A stretch of DNA of 47,678 bases from a virus: positions 1 through 47,678 of IMG/VR virus record IMGVR_UViG_3300008113_000438; one strand, given 5' to 3'. Made by a program: the position numbers and the translations under genes. The notes beneath the pieces are model-generated. The model was given only the letters and a program-made list of their open reading frames with translations, had not been told where the DNA came from and searched no databases. This document shows, one piece after another, positions 11,961-21,629 of this stretch (its first letter is position 1; every line of letters starts with the position of its first letter).

Positions 11961-11981
11961 CGTCTATTTTTACAGTTTTTA

Positions 11982-14900
11982 TCATGGACAATCAAAAATG
12001 GAACTACTTAATTCCTCATTAGTTGGTTCTGTAGGACAATGGTTGGCATCGATATAATATTGACCGAGGTTGAATCCAATATTTGGATGTTTATCGTATT
12101 TGTGTTTCATCAGAATTTGGTCGCTGTTATTTCCATTGAAAACAACAACAAATTCATCAGTTAGTGGTGTATTGTCTAATTCAAAATTTAGATTGAAGTA
12201 TAATCCTGTATCGCAATAATTTAAGTCGACATCAATTACTTCTATGGTTTTACCATATTTGTTTATTAAATAATCCCCATGGTTATATAATTCTTTCGGA
12301 TGGTCACAACAAGGTTCAATAAAATCTGTTGGTTTTTTTTGTAATTCCTCTGGGAACCTATCGTCAAAAAAGTAAACACTATTTGTAGGTGTTCCAAAAT
12401 TTTCAATGATTCTATTTGTATAAACTCTTAGTTGTGTTGTTGGTAAAACTTCAAAAACTTCATAAGTATTATTTTGGGTTAATCCTGTAATGATACTTTT
12501 CTTGATTGATGCTAAACATTCAATGTCTGTAATTTCAAGTTTTTGATAGTTGTACGTAAATGAATACCCTGATACAGGTCCATTCACAATTTGTTGGTGA
12601 CTATATTCTGTACATTGTTTGTAAGATGCAGATAAAACATATTCCCCAACATTTAAATCACAAACACTTTTACCACTTATCGTACCACCACTAATATAAC
12701 TTTCAATATTGTCATCTGTAGTTTGGTTGTCAATGGTTAATCCGCTATCAACTACTAAAACTATAGAGTCACATTTTAAACCATAGTTAAAGTTTGATTT
12801 GTATTCAACTTTTGGTTGTATTGTGTAACCTGTGTAATTGTCACAATATGTTGCACCTGAAACAACTGAAATTGGGGATGATATTGTTCCTTGGTAACCA
12901 ACAATACTAAATAATTCTACGTGACTTTTTCCTGATGGTGTTGGACATGGGTCATGTTCAATTTTGGGTTGTAGACCTTCAATTTTGAATTTTACTTCTT
13001 TATTTGCTGCATCTACAATATTAAAATCTATTACATCATTTTCTGAAAAACCAGTTAATTTATATACACAATCACTAACTTTTTGAATGTAAACATCCGC
13101 ATTTTCATTTGTTCCACTTACACAATTAGCATAAATGTTAAATGGCCATGTTGAACCTTGTTGGATACCTGTTTTGTATCCAATTACTTCAAAAAACACA
13201 TCACTCACTAATGTACATCCACTGTTTGAGTCGCAATAAACGGTATTATCAGTATAAACTTTAACACTGATTCCATTTGTATTTTTTGTGATTTTGTAAT
13301 CGGCATCAAATCGATAATCAAAATAGTCGACCACTGAACATTCGTTTGGACCTAATTTTACGGATGAAAACTTAACTTTTTCAACACCATTTTCATCAGT
13401 GTATGTTGTGTATTTTATTAATGGTATTGTTTCTGAAAAATATGTTTGGCCTGTGGTTCCCGTGAAAGCAGAATAGGGTTCATACCCTGCACTATTTCTT
13501 GTAATAGTTACGTCATCAATCAATACAGATAACGCCGATAACCATAGTTCTTTAATTTTAGTAACATCAGGTTCAAGATAATCTTTATAATCACATATTA
13601 AGGAAAGATTTACCGTATCACCACTGGTGACCCCACTTGTACATCCTGTAAATGGTTGTGCATCAAATAATTTTGCACTGTTTGAAGTGTTACTTGTTCC
13701 ACTAACAATCACATACATAGAGGATGTTAGACCCGTGTAGTCGGCCCCACCATAAACTGTTCCATCAATTTCAATTACAGGATAGTAAGTAACACCTGTA
13801 AGGTTTATTAAACCTCTAAAATTATTTTCTTCACCTAAAATATTTTCTAAATCTTCCTCAATTACATTTTCAAAATCAGGGTATAGTTCCTCAATAAATT
13901 CTAATGGTTGACAATCATATCTATATTGATATTTTGGTCTACCAAACACGTTATTTTCTATTAAATTACCGCCGGTCCATTGAGTGGTTGATGGTACTAA
14001 TTGTTCAACTAATTGTGGCCAATAAGGTGATAATTTATTAACAAATTCAATAACATTTATTTGATTATATGGTGTAAAACCTGTTGTTTGTGATATATAA
14101 TCTCTATAGACATCTTCTAATTGAATATAATTTTTTTTGTAACGAATTTTGTTAGAATTTGTTACAAGTCCATGAATAAAGGTGTCTAAAAATTCAGCAA
14201 AAGTTTTACCTGTTTGGGGTAATAAAGTATTTGTACCAAAACTTATTAATAATTCTCTACTTTGTCTAAAGATATCATAATCTATACCTCGTGATGGTGA
14301 GATATAAATTCCAATGTTTTTTCTATTTAAAATTAATAAATAATCATCCTCAATTGGTTTTCCGTCTTTATTATCGACCGCGGAAACCAATTCATAACCG
14401 GTATCTAAACCTGGTAATGTTCTATATAAATCAAAGTATTCTTCTCCGTATGTGTAGTTTTTATTCTTTGTTTTAATTGTTTTGGTGTTACCCGTTAGTA
14501 TTGAGTTACTACTGTCTAAAACGAGTGGAGTACGGTGTGATAATGTAATATCGTACCATCCTGAACCTTTACCAAAGAATATGTTTTCAGTTTCGTTATA
14601 TGCTCTTCTTGGTAGTCCAGTTTTTTCGTCTACAGGGTAACCCTCTCTGTCAAATGTTGTTGACGCTGAGTAGTAAACTTTAGAATATGTGAAACCTGTA
14701 CTATCAAAGGTGGCGTAAGAATATCTTTTGTTACCTTGAATCGCATCGTATATGTCTTGTTGTAAATTAAAACTAGATGGAATTGACGTTACTTTATAAA
14801 TGTATTCATCAATCCTAATCAAAGGCTCGGGTGCCCCCAAAAATTTTAAAAAGAAATCAATAGAGGATTTTGTTCCTTTTGATTTATAAATGTGAGCAAG

Positions 14901-16226
14901 ATTTATAAGTAATCTTCGATAAAACTCATACTCAGCTTCAATTAAATTCGTACCGGTTGATACTCCGTCATAATTTGATTGTAATCTTGAATATAAAACA
15001 TCATTTAGACTATTTTCATCGAATAAATTTAATGTTGATAAACCTAAATTTTCTGCTAAGTTTTTTAAAAGTACATCAGGTAAATTATTAATTCCATCAT
15101 AACTTACGTTTCTCATATAAGCTATGTTGTCTATGTATTTCTTTACACTATCAAAGCTTTGACCATATAATTGAAATACACTTTCAGCTCTTTTATCTTC
15201 GGTGTCAAATTCAAATAACTGTGGTGCGGCTAAAAATCTAACCATTAGATTAGATTTATACACATCTATCTCATCAGCAATATCTTTTAATTTACCAACA
15301 TATAAATCGTAATCAAAACCGGTTATTTGTATGTTATAACCATCATTAGATATTGGCCAAGTTATTACAACATCAACCAAAGATGTTTTTGAATTGTCTT
15401 GAACATCTCTCGGTACTTTAAATGATGAAGTATAAATTGGATTTGTTTCTCTATTTAAAAGTGATTCCTCTAAATCGTCTAACCCTTCGAAAAATTCTTC
15501 AACTAAACCATCGTTTGGTCTTATCAATAAATTTTCTGAATATGTTGAACCAGTAAATGGTTGTCCATATACCTTTAAGTAAATTCTATTGTTTGTATTC
15601 GGTTCGCTGTATTCTAAAATTGGATATGGTGTGTTATTTGTAACAACAACATATTTTGTATAAGACGAATAAAAATTTCTTAATTCGTTTTCAGTTTCTG
15701 GTTTAACTACTGAATTAGGCTCAACAAAAACTAAATCAAAAGGATTGAATATTTTACTTCTTTCGATGTAAAAAGTTGTGGTATTGGTGCTATCGTTATA
15801 TGTTATTCCACTAGCACTGTAATTAGAAACACCTATAGGACTGTCCGATAAGATTGAAATTCCACCCGGAAACTTGTTTATAATTCTAGTTAATGAAACT
15901 AAAATTCTACTTGTTAACGAACCAAATAAAGATTTATCGGCATATTTTTTGTTGCCCTTAAACCTTACTTCGTCAGTTCTCTTTTTTCTTGGTGTTGCTG
16001 ATGTTGTTTGAATACCCTCAACCTCTTTTAACGTATCTAATGTTAAAAATTGAGAGAATGGGTTACTCGTAAAATTTTTAGAATCTTTGTCAGGGATAGA
16101 CTTATCAAGCGCAAATACGGTGTTGGTTAGTGCAGATGAACCATCAGTTATCTGTCTACCAACTAAGAAATCATTAAATGTTTCCGCTCCGCTTGACGCT
16201 TGACTCGGTACTTTTCTCCTTGCCAT
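11982..16226 (-). CDS. Large baseplate/tail structural protein (1414 aa)
   Basis: No family is recognised with certainty. The N-terminal half is mixed alpha/beta; around residues 350-490 a helical segment including FYRRLLINLAHIYKSKGTKS and FFLKFLGAPEPLIRIDEY resembles the tail protein I / wedge-type proteins that contact the baseplate periphery in contractile systems. The C-terminal half is rich in Gly, Thr, Tyr and scattered Cys and looks like a string of beta-sandwich domains, as in tail-tip or fibre-anchoring proteins. Its ATG shares the A of the preceding gene's TAA (TAATG), indicating translational coupling. It lies last in the baseplate block, directly before the giant Thr/Pro gene, so it is a reasonable candidate for the fibre attachment protein (inference). 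A gp7-like wedge role is an alternative. Confidence 0.7.
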   Translation of the reverse strand: MARRKVPSQASSGAETFNDFLVGRQITDGSSALTNTVFALDKSIPDKDSKNFTSNPFSQFLTLDTLKEVEGIQTTSATPRKKRTDEVRFKGNKKYADKSLFGSLTSRILVSLTRIINKFPGGISILSDSPIGVSNYSASGITYNDSTNTTTFYIERSKIFNPFDLVFVEPNSVVKPETENELRNFYSSYTKYVVVTNNTPYPILEYSEPNTNNRIYLKVYGQPFTGSTYSENLLIRPNDGLVEEFFEGLDDLEESLLNRETNPIYTSSFKVPRDVQDNSKTSLVDVVITWPISNDGYNIQITGFDYDLYVGKLKDIADEIDVYKSNLMVRFLAAPQLFEFDTEDKRAESVFQLYGQSFDSVKKYIDNIAYMRNVSYDGINNLPDVLLKNLAENLGLSTLNLFDENSLNDVLYSRLQSNYDGVSTGTNLIEAEYEFYRRLLINLAHIYKSKGTKSSIDFFLKFLGAPEPLIRIDEYIYKVTSIPSSFNLQQDIYDAIQGNKRYSYATFDSTGFTYSKVYYSASTTFDREGYPVDEKTGLPRRAYNETENIFFGKGSGWYDITLSHRTPLVLDSSNSILTGNTKTIKTKNKNYTYGEEYFDLYRTLPGLDTGYELVSAVDNKDGKPIEDDYLLILNRKNIGIYISPSRGIDYDIFRQSRELLISFGTNTLLPQTGKTFAEFLDTFIHGLVTNSNKIRYKKNYIQLEDVYRDYISQTTGFTPYNQINVIEFVNKLSPYWPQLVEQLVPSTTQWTGGNLIENNVFGRPKYQYRYDCQPLEFIEELYPDFENVIEEDLENILGEENNFRGLINLTGVTYYPVIEIDGTVYGGADYTGLTSSMYVIVSGTSNTSNSAKLFDAQPFTGCTSGVTSGDTVNLSLICDYKDYLEPDVTKIKELWLSALSVLIDDVTITRNSAGYEPYSAFTGTTGQTYFSETIPLIKYTTYTDENGVEKVKFSSVKLGPNECSVVDYFDYRFDADYKITKNTNGISVKVYTDNTVYCDSNSGCTLVSDVFFEVIGYKTGIQQGSTWPFNIYANCVSGTNENADVYIQKVSDCVYKLTGFSENDVIDFNIVDAANKEVKFKIEGLQPKIEHDPCPTPSGKSHVELFSIVGYQGTISSPISVVSGATYCDNYTGYTIQPKVEYKSNFNYGLKCDSIVLVVDSGLTIDNQTTDDNIESYISGGTISGKSVCDLNVGEYVLSASYKQCTEYSHQQIVNGPVSGYSFTYNYQKLEITDIECLASIKKSIITGLTQNNTYEVFEVLPTTQLRVYTNRIIENFGTPTNSVYFFDDRFPEELQKKPTDFIEPCCDHPKELYNHGDYLINKYGKTIEVIDVDLNYCDTGLYFNLNFELDNTPLTDEFVVVFNGNNSDQILMKHKYDKHPNIGFNLGQYYIDANHCPTEPTNEELSSSIFDCP

Positions 16227-17143
16227 TATTCTGTTATAGTATCAAAGTTTAAGGTTTCGTCTACGTCATTTCTTTCTTCACGAATCTCATATAATGTTTC
16301 ATTAAATTCGTCTTTAACTTCGTAAAGATTGTATTGTCTATAGATGTTATTATTATTGTCATAGATGGTATAGATACCTTGTGAAACCGCTTTACTTTGA
16401 TTACCATAAAGAGCATGTGCCAATGTTGAAGCATCATGTTCAACCATTTCTACCTCAATTGTGGTGGGATTTAAATATGTGTTTGTTAATATGATTTTTT
16501 GTGATGGTACACCAATAAATGGAACCGTATTTGGTTTATTTGTTGGTGCTGAAGATGGTGTTACTGTTAAAAACATCAAATTGGTTGCCTGTTCACTATA
16601 CTGATATCTGATAGCTTTTTGTGATGTACTTGTTAAATTTGAAACAATTGGTGTACAGTAGAACGAAGATGTTACGATTCTATAAAAATTTGGAATTTTT
16701 TTATTGTCAGATGAATTAATGTACTCAATTCTATATCCAACAAGTCCTTGTGGTGTAAATTTATTTCTATCATCAGCAGGAACATTGGATAAGTCAATGA
16801 CCAATCCTCTAACTGAAGGTAGAGACGCTAAAATTCCACAATCAGTAATTGAAGTTCTTATTTGTTTTGGTCTTATATGGAGTGTGTATACACCTAAATC
16901 CGCAAAATCGGATGCGGTTAATTTTAAGTTGTACAATCCACCTAAGATTTCAACATTAGGTGCTGAAGTATCATCCGTGGTGTTCGAATTATGATAAACA
17001 GGGGTTAATACTTCAGCTGAACTTAATTTCTTAAGAGTAACAGTCGAAGTGCTATTTCTATCCGCAACGTAATGAAAATAAATTTCAACGTCTTCGGGTG
17101 ACACATCTGATGGTCTAATTATACCGTAACTACCTACTGCCAT
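16226..17143 (-). CDS. Tail/baseplate-associated structural protein, unknown family (305 aa)
   Basis: I do not recognise a family. The protein has no signal peptide or membrane segment and is Thr/Ser/Asn-rich with many short beta-strand-like segments, typical of phage structural proteins. Near the N-terminus, GIIRPSDVSPEDVEIYFHYV leads into a segment ending YTLHIRPKQIR that reads like a beta-sandwich. The C-terminus is charged (YEIREERNDVDE). The start at 17143 follows an AT-rich leader (ATTTATTATAAAAAAAC) without a Shine-Dalgarno sequence. Its stop overlaps the next gene's start as TAATG. Position between two tail-tip genes suggests a baseplate accessory or fibre-connector role (inference). 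Confidence 0.6.
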   Translation of the reverse strand: MAVGSYGIIRPSDVSPEDVEIYFHYVADRNSTSTVTLKKLSSAEVLTPVYHNSNTTDDTSAPNVEILGGLYNLKLTASDFADLGVYTLHIRPKQIRTSITDCGILASLPSVRGLVIDLSNVPADDRNKFTPQGLVGYRIEYINSSDNKKIPNFYRIVTSSFYCTPIVSNLTSTSQKAIRYQYSEQATNLMFLTVTPSSAPTNKPNTVPFIGVPSQKIILTNTYLNPTTIEVEMVEHDASTLAHALYGNQSKAVSQGIYTIYDNNNNIYRQYNLYEVKDEFNETLYEIREERNDVDETLNFDTITE

Positions 17144-17167
17144 GTTTTTTTATAATAAATATGAAAA

Positions 17168-18334
17168 TTATTGTTTTCTAATATTAAAATATCCGTTTCC
17201 ATAAATTGATAATTCACCTGTGTTGTCAATTTCAGATAATCGTAATGTTTTTTCCATTACACCTTGTTTTCCTCTTTCAACAAAAATGTCAGAATAGATT
17301 ACTGGTTCATCAATAAATCCTAAGAAATGTTCATTTCTTGTAATAACCTTATTGATGACTTCTTCTTTTGTAAATCCTGATGTTGTACCAGTAATTGTAG
17401 TGATTCCATCCTCAAAATCTTGATAATACAAATTATCAATTGTGTATGCACTGTAAGCCACACCATTTGTTACTCCTGTAGTTACACCTGAGTATGTATT
17501 TGAACCGTATAATTTTAATTCGCTAATTTTACTTTTACCAATTGCAGCATATGTAAATGTGGTATAACCTGTGTTGGTTCCATTATAGTCTAAATCGTTT
17601 AGATAATTTTGACTTTGACCCGATATGTTGGTGTATGGTATTGTGAACCCGGAGAATGTCCCTAATGGGTTAGAGACAGTGGTATTTGAAGGTACTTGTA
17701 CTTTCTTTTTAGTTTCAAACTGACTCCATGGTGTGTTGATTGAAATTGATATGGTTGTTTCGCCGGTGGATGAATATGTTTTTGTTGCGGTAATTCCAGT
17801 TGTTGATAGAATACTTGTAGTCCCGTCTCCCCAACTGACAGTAAAATCGATAAAATGTATTTCAGAAACTTTACTCGTGTCCACCGTATTGTAAACCTGA
17901 ACTGTGTTACCGGTCTGAGTATAAGAAAAGTTACAAATTTGTTCAACTTGTTCAAGTTCCCCATCAAAACCAACCATTACACCCATTTCGTCAACGTGTG
18001 TTTCTAAAAATATCGGTAACATGTGTTCACCATACGCCTCCCCTTTTGTAATATTGTTCCAACCATATAGTTCTAAAGTTAAATCACAACCAGCGTCTCC
18101 GTAAGAGTTGGTTGGTATGGTGGTTCCCGTCCACATGTAGTATCCATTACTAACAGTACCACCAGTGACGTTATACACTATAAAACCATCTAAAGGGTCA
18201 AGATATTGAGACTCCGACCACGATATTAAACTACCCAAACTATTGTACCAATATGGACCATCGTTTGAATACAATTTAACATTAGGAATATTTTTCCTAA
18301 GTATTTCGTATTTTGTTGGTGATTTAATATCCAT
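17168..18334 (-). CDS. Tail structural protein with PKD-like domain (388 aa)
   Basis: A stretch around residues 165-205 reads as a PKD-type Ig-like fold: the strand FIDFTVSWGDGTTS, with the characteristic W-G-D-G turn, followed by KTYSSTGETTISISI. PKD domains are common as extracellular or virion-surface adhesion modules. The N-terminal part has Trp/Tyr/Gly-rich segments (GPYWYNSLGSLISW) and the C-terminus returns to charged alpha/beta sequence. The ATG overlaps the stop of the upstream 277-residue gene (TAATG at 18332-18336), implying coupled translation and a shared assembly. Likely on the outer part of the baseplate or tail tip; the exact role is unknown. Confidence 0.65.
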   Translation of the reverse strand: MDIKSPTKYEILRKNIPNVKLYSNDGPYWYNSLGSLISWSESQYLDPLDGFIVYNVTGGTVSNGYYMWTGTTIPTNSYGDAGCDLTLELYGWNNITKGEAYGEHMLPIFLETHVDEMGVMVGFDGELEQVEQICNFSYTQTGNTVQVYNTVDTSKVSEIHFIDFTVSWGDGTTSILSTTGITATKTYSSTGETTISISINTPWSQFETKKKVQVPSNTTVSNPLGTFSGFTIPYTNISGQSQNYLNDLDYNGTNTGYTTFTYAAIGKSKISELKLYGSNTYSGVTTGVTNGVAYSAYTIDNLYYQDFEDGITTITGTTSGFTKEEVINKVITRNEHFLGFIDEPVIYSDIFVERGKQGVMEKTLRLSEIDNTGELSIYGNGYFNIRKQ

Positions 18335-19167
18335 TATTGTTTTCTTTCATAAAAATTTATTGGTGCGGTTACTATTCCTTTTCTTGTACCTAATGAACCA
18401 TTATACGCATAAACTATGTATGAATAATTTGTTCTATCTATAATTACTTTATAGTAGACATCTTCTTCTTCAGCATACGGTGTTGTTGCATTTACATTTT
18501 TTGATTTATTTACAAAATCAATAACACTTCCGTCTTTTGCATTATAGTACTTGGCGGTCATATAAAATGTATTTCCCGTAATATTTGTTTCATCAAATGG
18601 TGAATCATCCGCAAACCAAAAAAAGTACATATTTTCCGTATTTCTGTAGTTTGAACCAGTGAAAACAGGGACATAAACAAAATCGTTTAGAGGTAACGTA
18701 GCTCCCGACGGTGTGCCTGTATAATATATTCTTTCACCAAGAGGGAGTGATAAATTCTTTGCAAAAACCAATCTTCTATTCGTTTGATTTGGTGATGCGT
18801 CATTATTAGTTTTGTAAAACTCTAATCTGAAAAAACTTTCTGTTGACTGTTTTAACATTTTAGAATTTTCTTCCATTGTTATTCCAACGTCTTCATAATT
18901 TTGTGAGTAATTACCAAAACTATTCAAAAAATAAAAATTATACCATATGTCCGTTTGGTTAAAAGTATTATCAGTTACCGGTGAAACTTGGTCATATGCG
19001 GTATGTATGTATCTTACAGTTTCATAATTTTCAGTTGGGTTGATGATTTCATATAAAATCTCTTGCTCCATCTGCTCAGCATTATCAGTCCAACCCAAAT
19101 CTGTTTTAAACATTTGGTTTGATGGAATTATAATTGTTTGGTCATTATTTTTAGCAAGAATTTTCAT
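18334..19167 (-). CDS. Tail-associated structural protein, unknown family (277 aa)
   Basis: No family is recognised. It is rich in Asn, Tyr, Phe and Thr with regular short hydrophobic strands and no predicted membrane segment or signal peptide, consistent with a beta-rich virion protein. Aromatic clusters (IWYNFYFLNSFGNY, MYFFWFADD) are prominent. The C-terminus (RKGIVTAPINFYERKQ) runs straight into the TAATG overlap with the next gene. The start at 19167 lies two bases beyond the stop of the 586-residue gene, so the three genes are almost certainly translated from one message. Confidence 0.6.
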   Translation of the reverse strand: MKILAKNNDQTIIIPSNQMFKTDLGWTDNAEQMEQEILYEIINPTENYETVRYIHTAYDQVSPVTDNTFNQTDIWYNFYFLNSFGNYSQNYEDVGITMEENSKMLKQSTESFFRLEFYKTNNDASPNQTNRRLVFAKNLSLPLGERIYYTGTPSGATLPLNDFVYVPVFTGSNYRNTENMYFFWFADDSPFDETNITGNTFYMTAKYYNAKDGSVIDFVNKSKNVNATTPYAEEEDVYYKVIIDRTNYSYIVYAYNGSLGTRKGIVTAPINFYERKQ

Positions 19168-19168
19168 A

Positions 19169-20929
19169 TTAACATTTAAACTTGTTTACGTTCTTAACTT
19201 TATCTTGTTTATTCCTGTAGATATTTTCGTTTCGTAAATAAAAATCAATATCACTTTTTACATAATGTATATTATTAATAAAAGGAAAGTTGGTACCGAA
19301 ACCATCAGGGTCAATAAATCCATGGTCGTATAAATCTCTCCATTTCCATAACGCCTCGTCTTCAAAATATTTTGAATTCTGTGGTAATCCGTATACTTGA
19401 TTTGTTGTTGAAGTTTCAATATATGGTGACAATTGTCTTAGTTTTACTCTATGGTGTGGTTGATAATAAAGACCATACATGTTTGTCATTGAACCACCTG
19501 AAAAGGTTACAGTTGTACCCGTTTGTCCATAATCAAAAACAAATAAAGGATTAGAGAATCTGTGATATGATTCACTTATAATTCTTTCTTTTAATTCTGA
19601 ACGATTGTATTCAACAAAGGCACCATGTAAAACTGTACCAACAGGTAAATCTACACCTGTTGTAAAATTATAGGTTGTTGCACTAATCGTTCTCGAGAAA
19701 CCACTTGTTAATATGGACGTTTCAGTAGTTCCTGTACCATTAAAATGTTCGTCAACCCATGTATCATGAAAATTGAATTTCCAACCAACTTTAGGTGGGT
19801 ATTCAAAATAACCGTTTCTATTGGCCAAAATGGTACTTACATAAACTTCAGTTGGTAAATAACCTAAATTATTAGTTAATCCCGTAAGAACAAATGGTTC
19901 TTTGAAATCATAAATTAATGATTCCATCATATTCCTTTCAACCAAAACATCAGAAACACCAGCACTATTTTCTAAAAGTAATTTTCTTTCGTTTTCCCAA
20001 ATAGATGACTCAAATCCAATTTTGTCTAATATATAATCTTCCCTTTCTGTTAGTGTTTTGTGTTTGTGAACGTAATAATTAGATGTGGAACCTGTTATGT
20101 CATTTCTGTCAAGACATCGTTTACCAAAAACAACTGTTGAAAGTGTTGAACCAGAGGGTAATTCGGATTTAGATATTTCTAAAACATATTTTTCAGAATT
20201 ATATATTGAGTCACCAACACTTATAATTGTGAATGTTTTACCCGTGACATTTACCGCGTTATTAAAACTACCTCCGCTTAGTGTAATAAATTCACCCGAT
20301 AACATTCCGTGTTCTACAGGACTTGTTAACTTGTATGTGTTACCATTGCTTTCAACCCTAAAAGGTATTCCATCGCCTGATGTAAAACTAAAATAAGTTC
20401 CACCACTTAATGAATATTTCATCGGATAAGCACTGTCTTGACCATAAACATATGAAAGGTATATGTTCCAATTGTGATATGGTGCTTGTATGGACGATAT
20501 TGAGGTGTGTTCAGTTTCTCCTGAATAAGCAAAAATGGGACTGTACGTTGTTAATGATGAAATAGTTTGTATAGTGTTTATTTGTCTTACCACATCTTTT
20601 CTTAAAAAAGCAAATTCTTGGTAGGGTATGAAACCTGTAAAATCATTATTACCACCGTCACCAACCAAATACAGTCTTTTTAATAATGGATTATATTCAG
20701 ATGAACCACTATAAAGATTTCTAAAAACCATTTTTAGTTTACCATGAATTTTATAGCTATTACTTTCGTTCCTTTCTTTATTAAAGAGCTCCGCGTTACT
20801 TAGAATAATTGTTCTGTCACCTTCTCTTAAAAGATTCTCAGTTTCCTCTAACCCAACACGAATTGTTTGGTCTTCATTGATTGAACCAAAAAATTTTTTA
20901 GATGGTAATATAATCCTTTTTTTATCCAT
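19169..20929 (-). CDS. Tail/baseplate structural protein, unknown family (586 aa)
   Basis: I do not recognise a family. The N-terminus (MDKKRIILPSKKFFGSINED) is basic and then the chain becomes beta-rich, with many Gly/Ser/Thr turns. Residues about 190-270 (PFRVESNGNTYKLTSPVEHG and the following TGKTFTI segment) look like a small beta-barrel or Ig-like insert. The C-terminal 80 residues contain Trp/Tyr/His-rich stretches (EDEALWKWRDLYDHGFIDPD) and a basic end. The start ATG overlaps the preceding stop (TAATG at 20927-20931). By position it belongs to the baseplate periphery or tail-tip complex encoded by this block. Confidence 0.6.
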   Translation of the reverse strand: MDKKRIILPSKKFFGSINEDQTIRVGLEETENLLREGDRTIILSNAELFNKERNESNSYKIHGKLKMVFRNLYSGSSEYNPLLKRLYLVGDGGNNDFTGFIPYQEFAFLRKDVVRQINTIQTISSLTTYSPIFAYSGETEHTSISSIQAPYHNWNIYLSYVYGQDSAYPMKYSLSGGTYFSFTSGDGIPFRVESNGNTYKLTSPVEHGMLSGEFITLSGGSFNNAVNVTGKTFTIISVGDSIYNSEKYVLEISKSELPSGSTLSTVVFGKRCLDRNDITGSTSNYYVHKHKTLTEREDYILDKIGFESSIWENERKLLLENSAGVSDVLVERNMMESLIYDFKEPFVLTGLTNNLGYLPTEVYVSTILANRNGYFEYPPKVGWKFNFHDTWVDEHFNGTGTTETSILTSGFSRTISATTYNFTTGVDLPVGTVLHGAFVEYNRSELKERIISESYHRFSNPLFVFDYGQTGTTVTFSGGSMTNMYGLYYQPHHRVKLRQLSPYIETSTTNQVYGLPQNSKYFEDEALWKWRDLYDHGFIDPDGFGTNFPFINNIHYVKSDIDFYLRNENIYRNKQDKVKNVNKFKC

Positions 20930-21567
20930 TATTCTTGAGATGGGAACGCACCTTTTGGTCCAAATAATTTTATAAATTTATCAACCGCAGTTGCGCCTGG
21001 TCTTAATCCAAAATAAAATAAGAATGGTGTTGATAATATTTGTTTATTACCAGTATAATTTACTTGTGTTGGTTTTAATATAAAATCAACATCATTATTC
21101 CACGGTTTTGAAGCCCATCCCCCCACCTCTCCAACTCTAATCCACAAAGTACCTGCATCCGGTGATAAAGTGGTTCCTGATGTTATATGTAAAACAGTAA
21201 ACCCTTCCTCTTGATTGTTGTAGTTTAGATGCACGTCGTTTGTATCTTCAACATCAAACGAACCATCGTTAACATCAGCACCTGCGATTGTGAATGTATC
21301 TCCCGAATATGTTTTTGTCATCGGAAATAAAACATAATTATATGTTGAATCACCCGTAAACGCATAATTATACGTCATTCCTTGTAATCTCTGAGAAACA
21401 ACAGTGGCATAATCCCAAGATTGTCCATATCCTTCACCAAAACCTTGTCCGTCCTTATCCCAATAAAAAAATGGAACAATTTGTGACGATTCTGTTAACC
21501 TACCTGGTTCATTTAGACAAACTCTAACCCTATAACCGTCATCGTCTAAAACAAAATTTATCGGCAT
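20929..21567 (-). CDS. Small tail structural protein; true start probably upstream (212 aa from ATG)
   Basis: From the ATG at 21567 the product is 212 residues, beta-rich and aromatic (IVPFFYWDKDGQGFGEGYGQ), ending FGLRPGATAVDKFIKLFGPK plus a few residues. The same frame is open upstream as far as a TAA at 21657-21655, and the 27 codons between ATT (21648) and the ATG read like real protein (KWCPVILDPDDYVQLFKS). There is no ATG, GTG or TTG in that extension. It crosses the stop of the 1113-residue gene (21632-21630). So either a rare ATT start, or a -1 frameshift from the upstream gene, or an assembly indel is possible. Function unknown; structural by context. Confidence 0.6.
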   Translation of the reverse strand: MPINFVLDDDGYRVRVCLNEPGRLTESSQIVPFFYWDKDGQGFGEGYGQSWDYATVVSQRLQGMTYNYAFTGDSTYNYVLFPMTKTYSGDTFTIAGADVNDGSFDVEDTNDVHLNYNNQEEGFTVLHITSGTTLSPDAGTLWIRVGEVGGWASKPWNNDVDFILKPTQVNYTGNKQILSTPFLFYFGLRPGATAVDKFIKLFGPKGAFPSQE

Positions 21568-21629
21568 TGGTCCATTCGTTGTTCCGGATTGTGATTTAAA
21601 TAATTGAACATAATCATCAGGGTCAAGAA

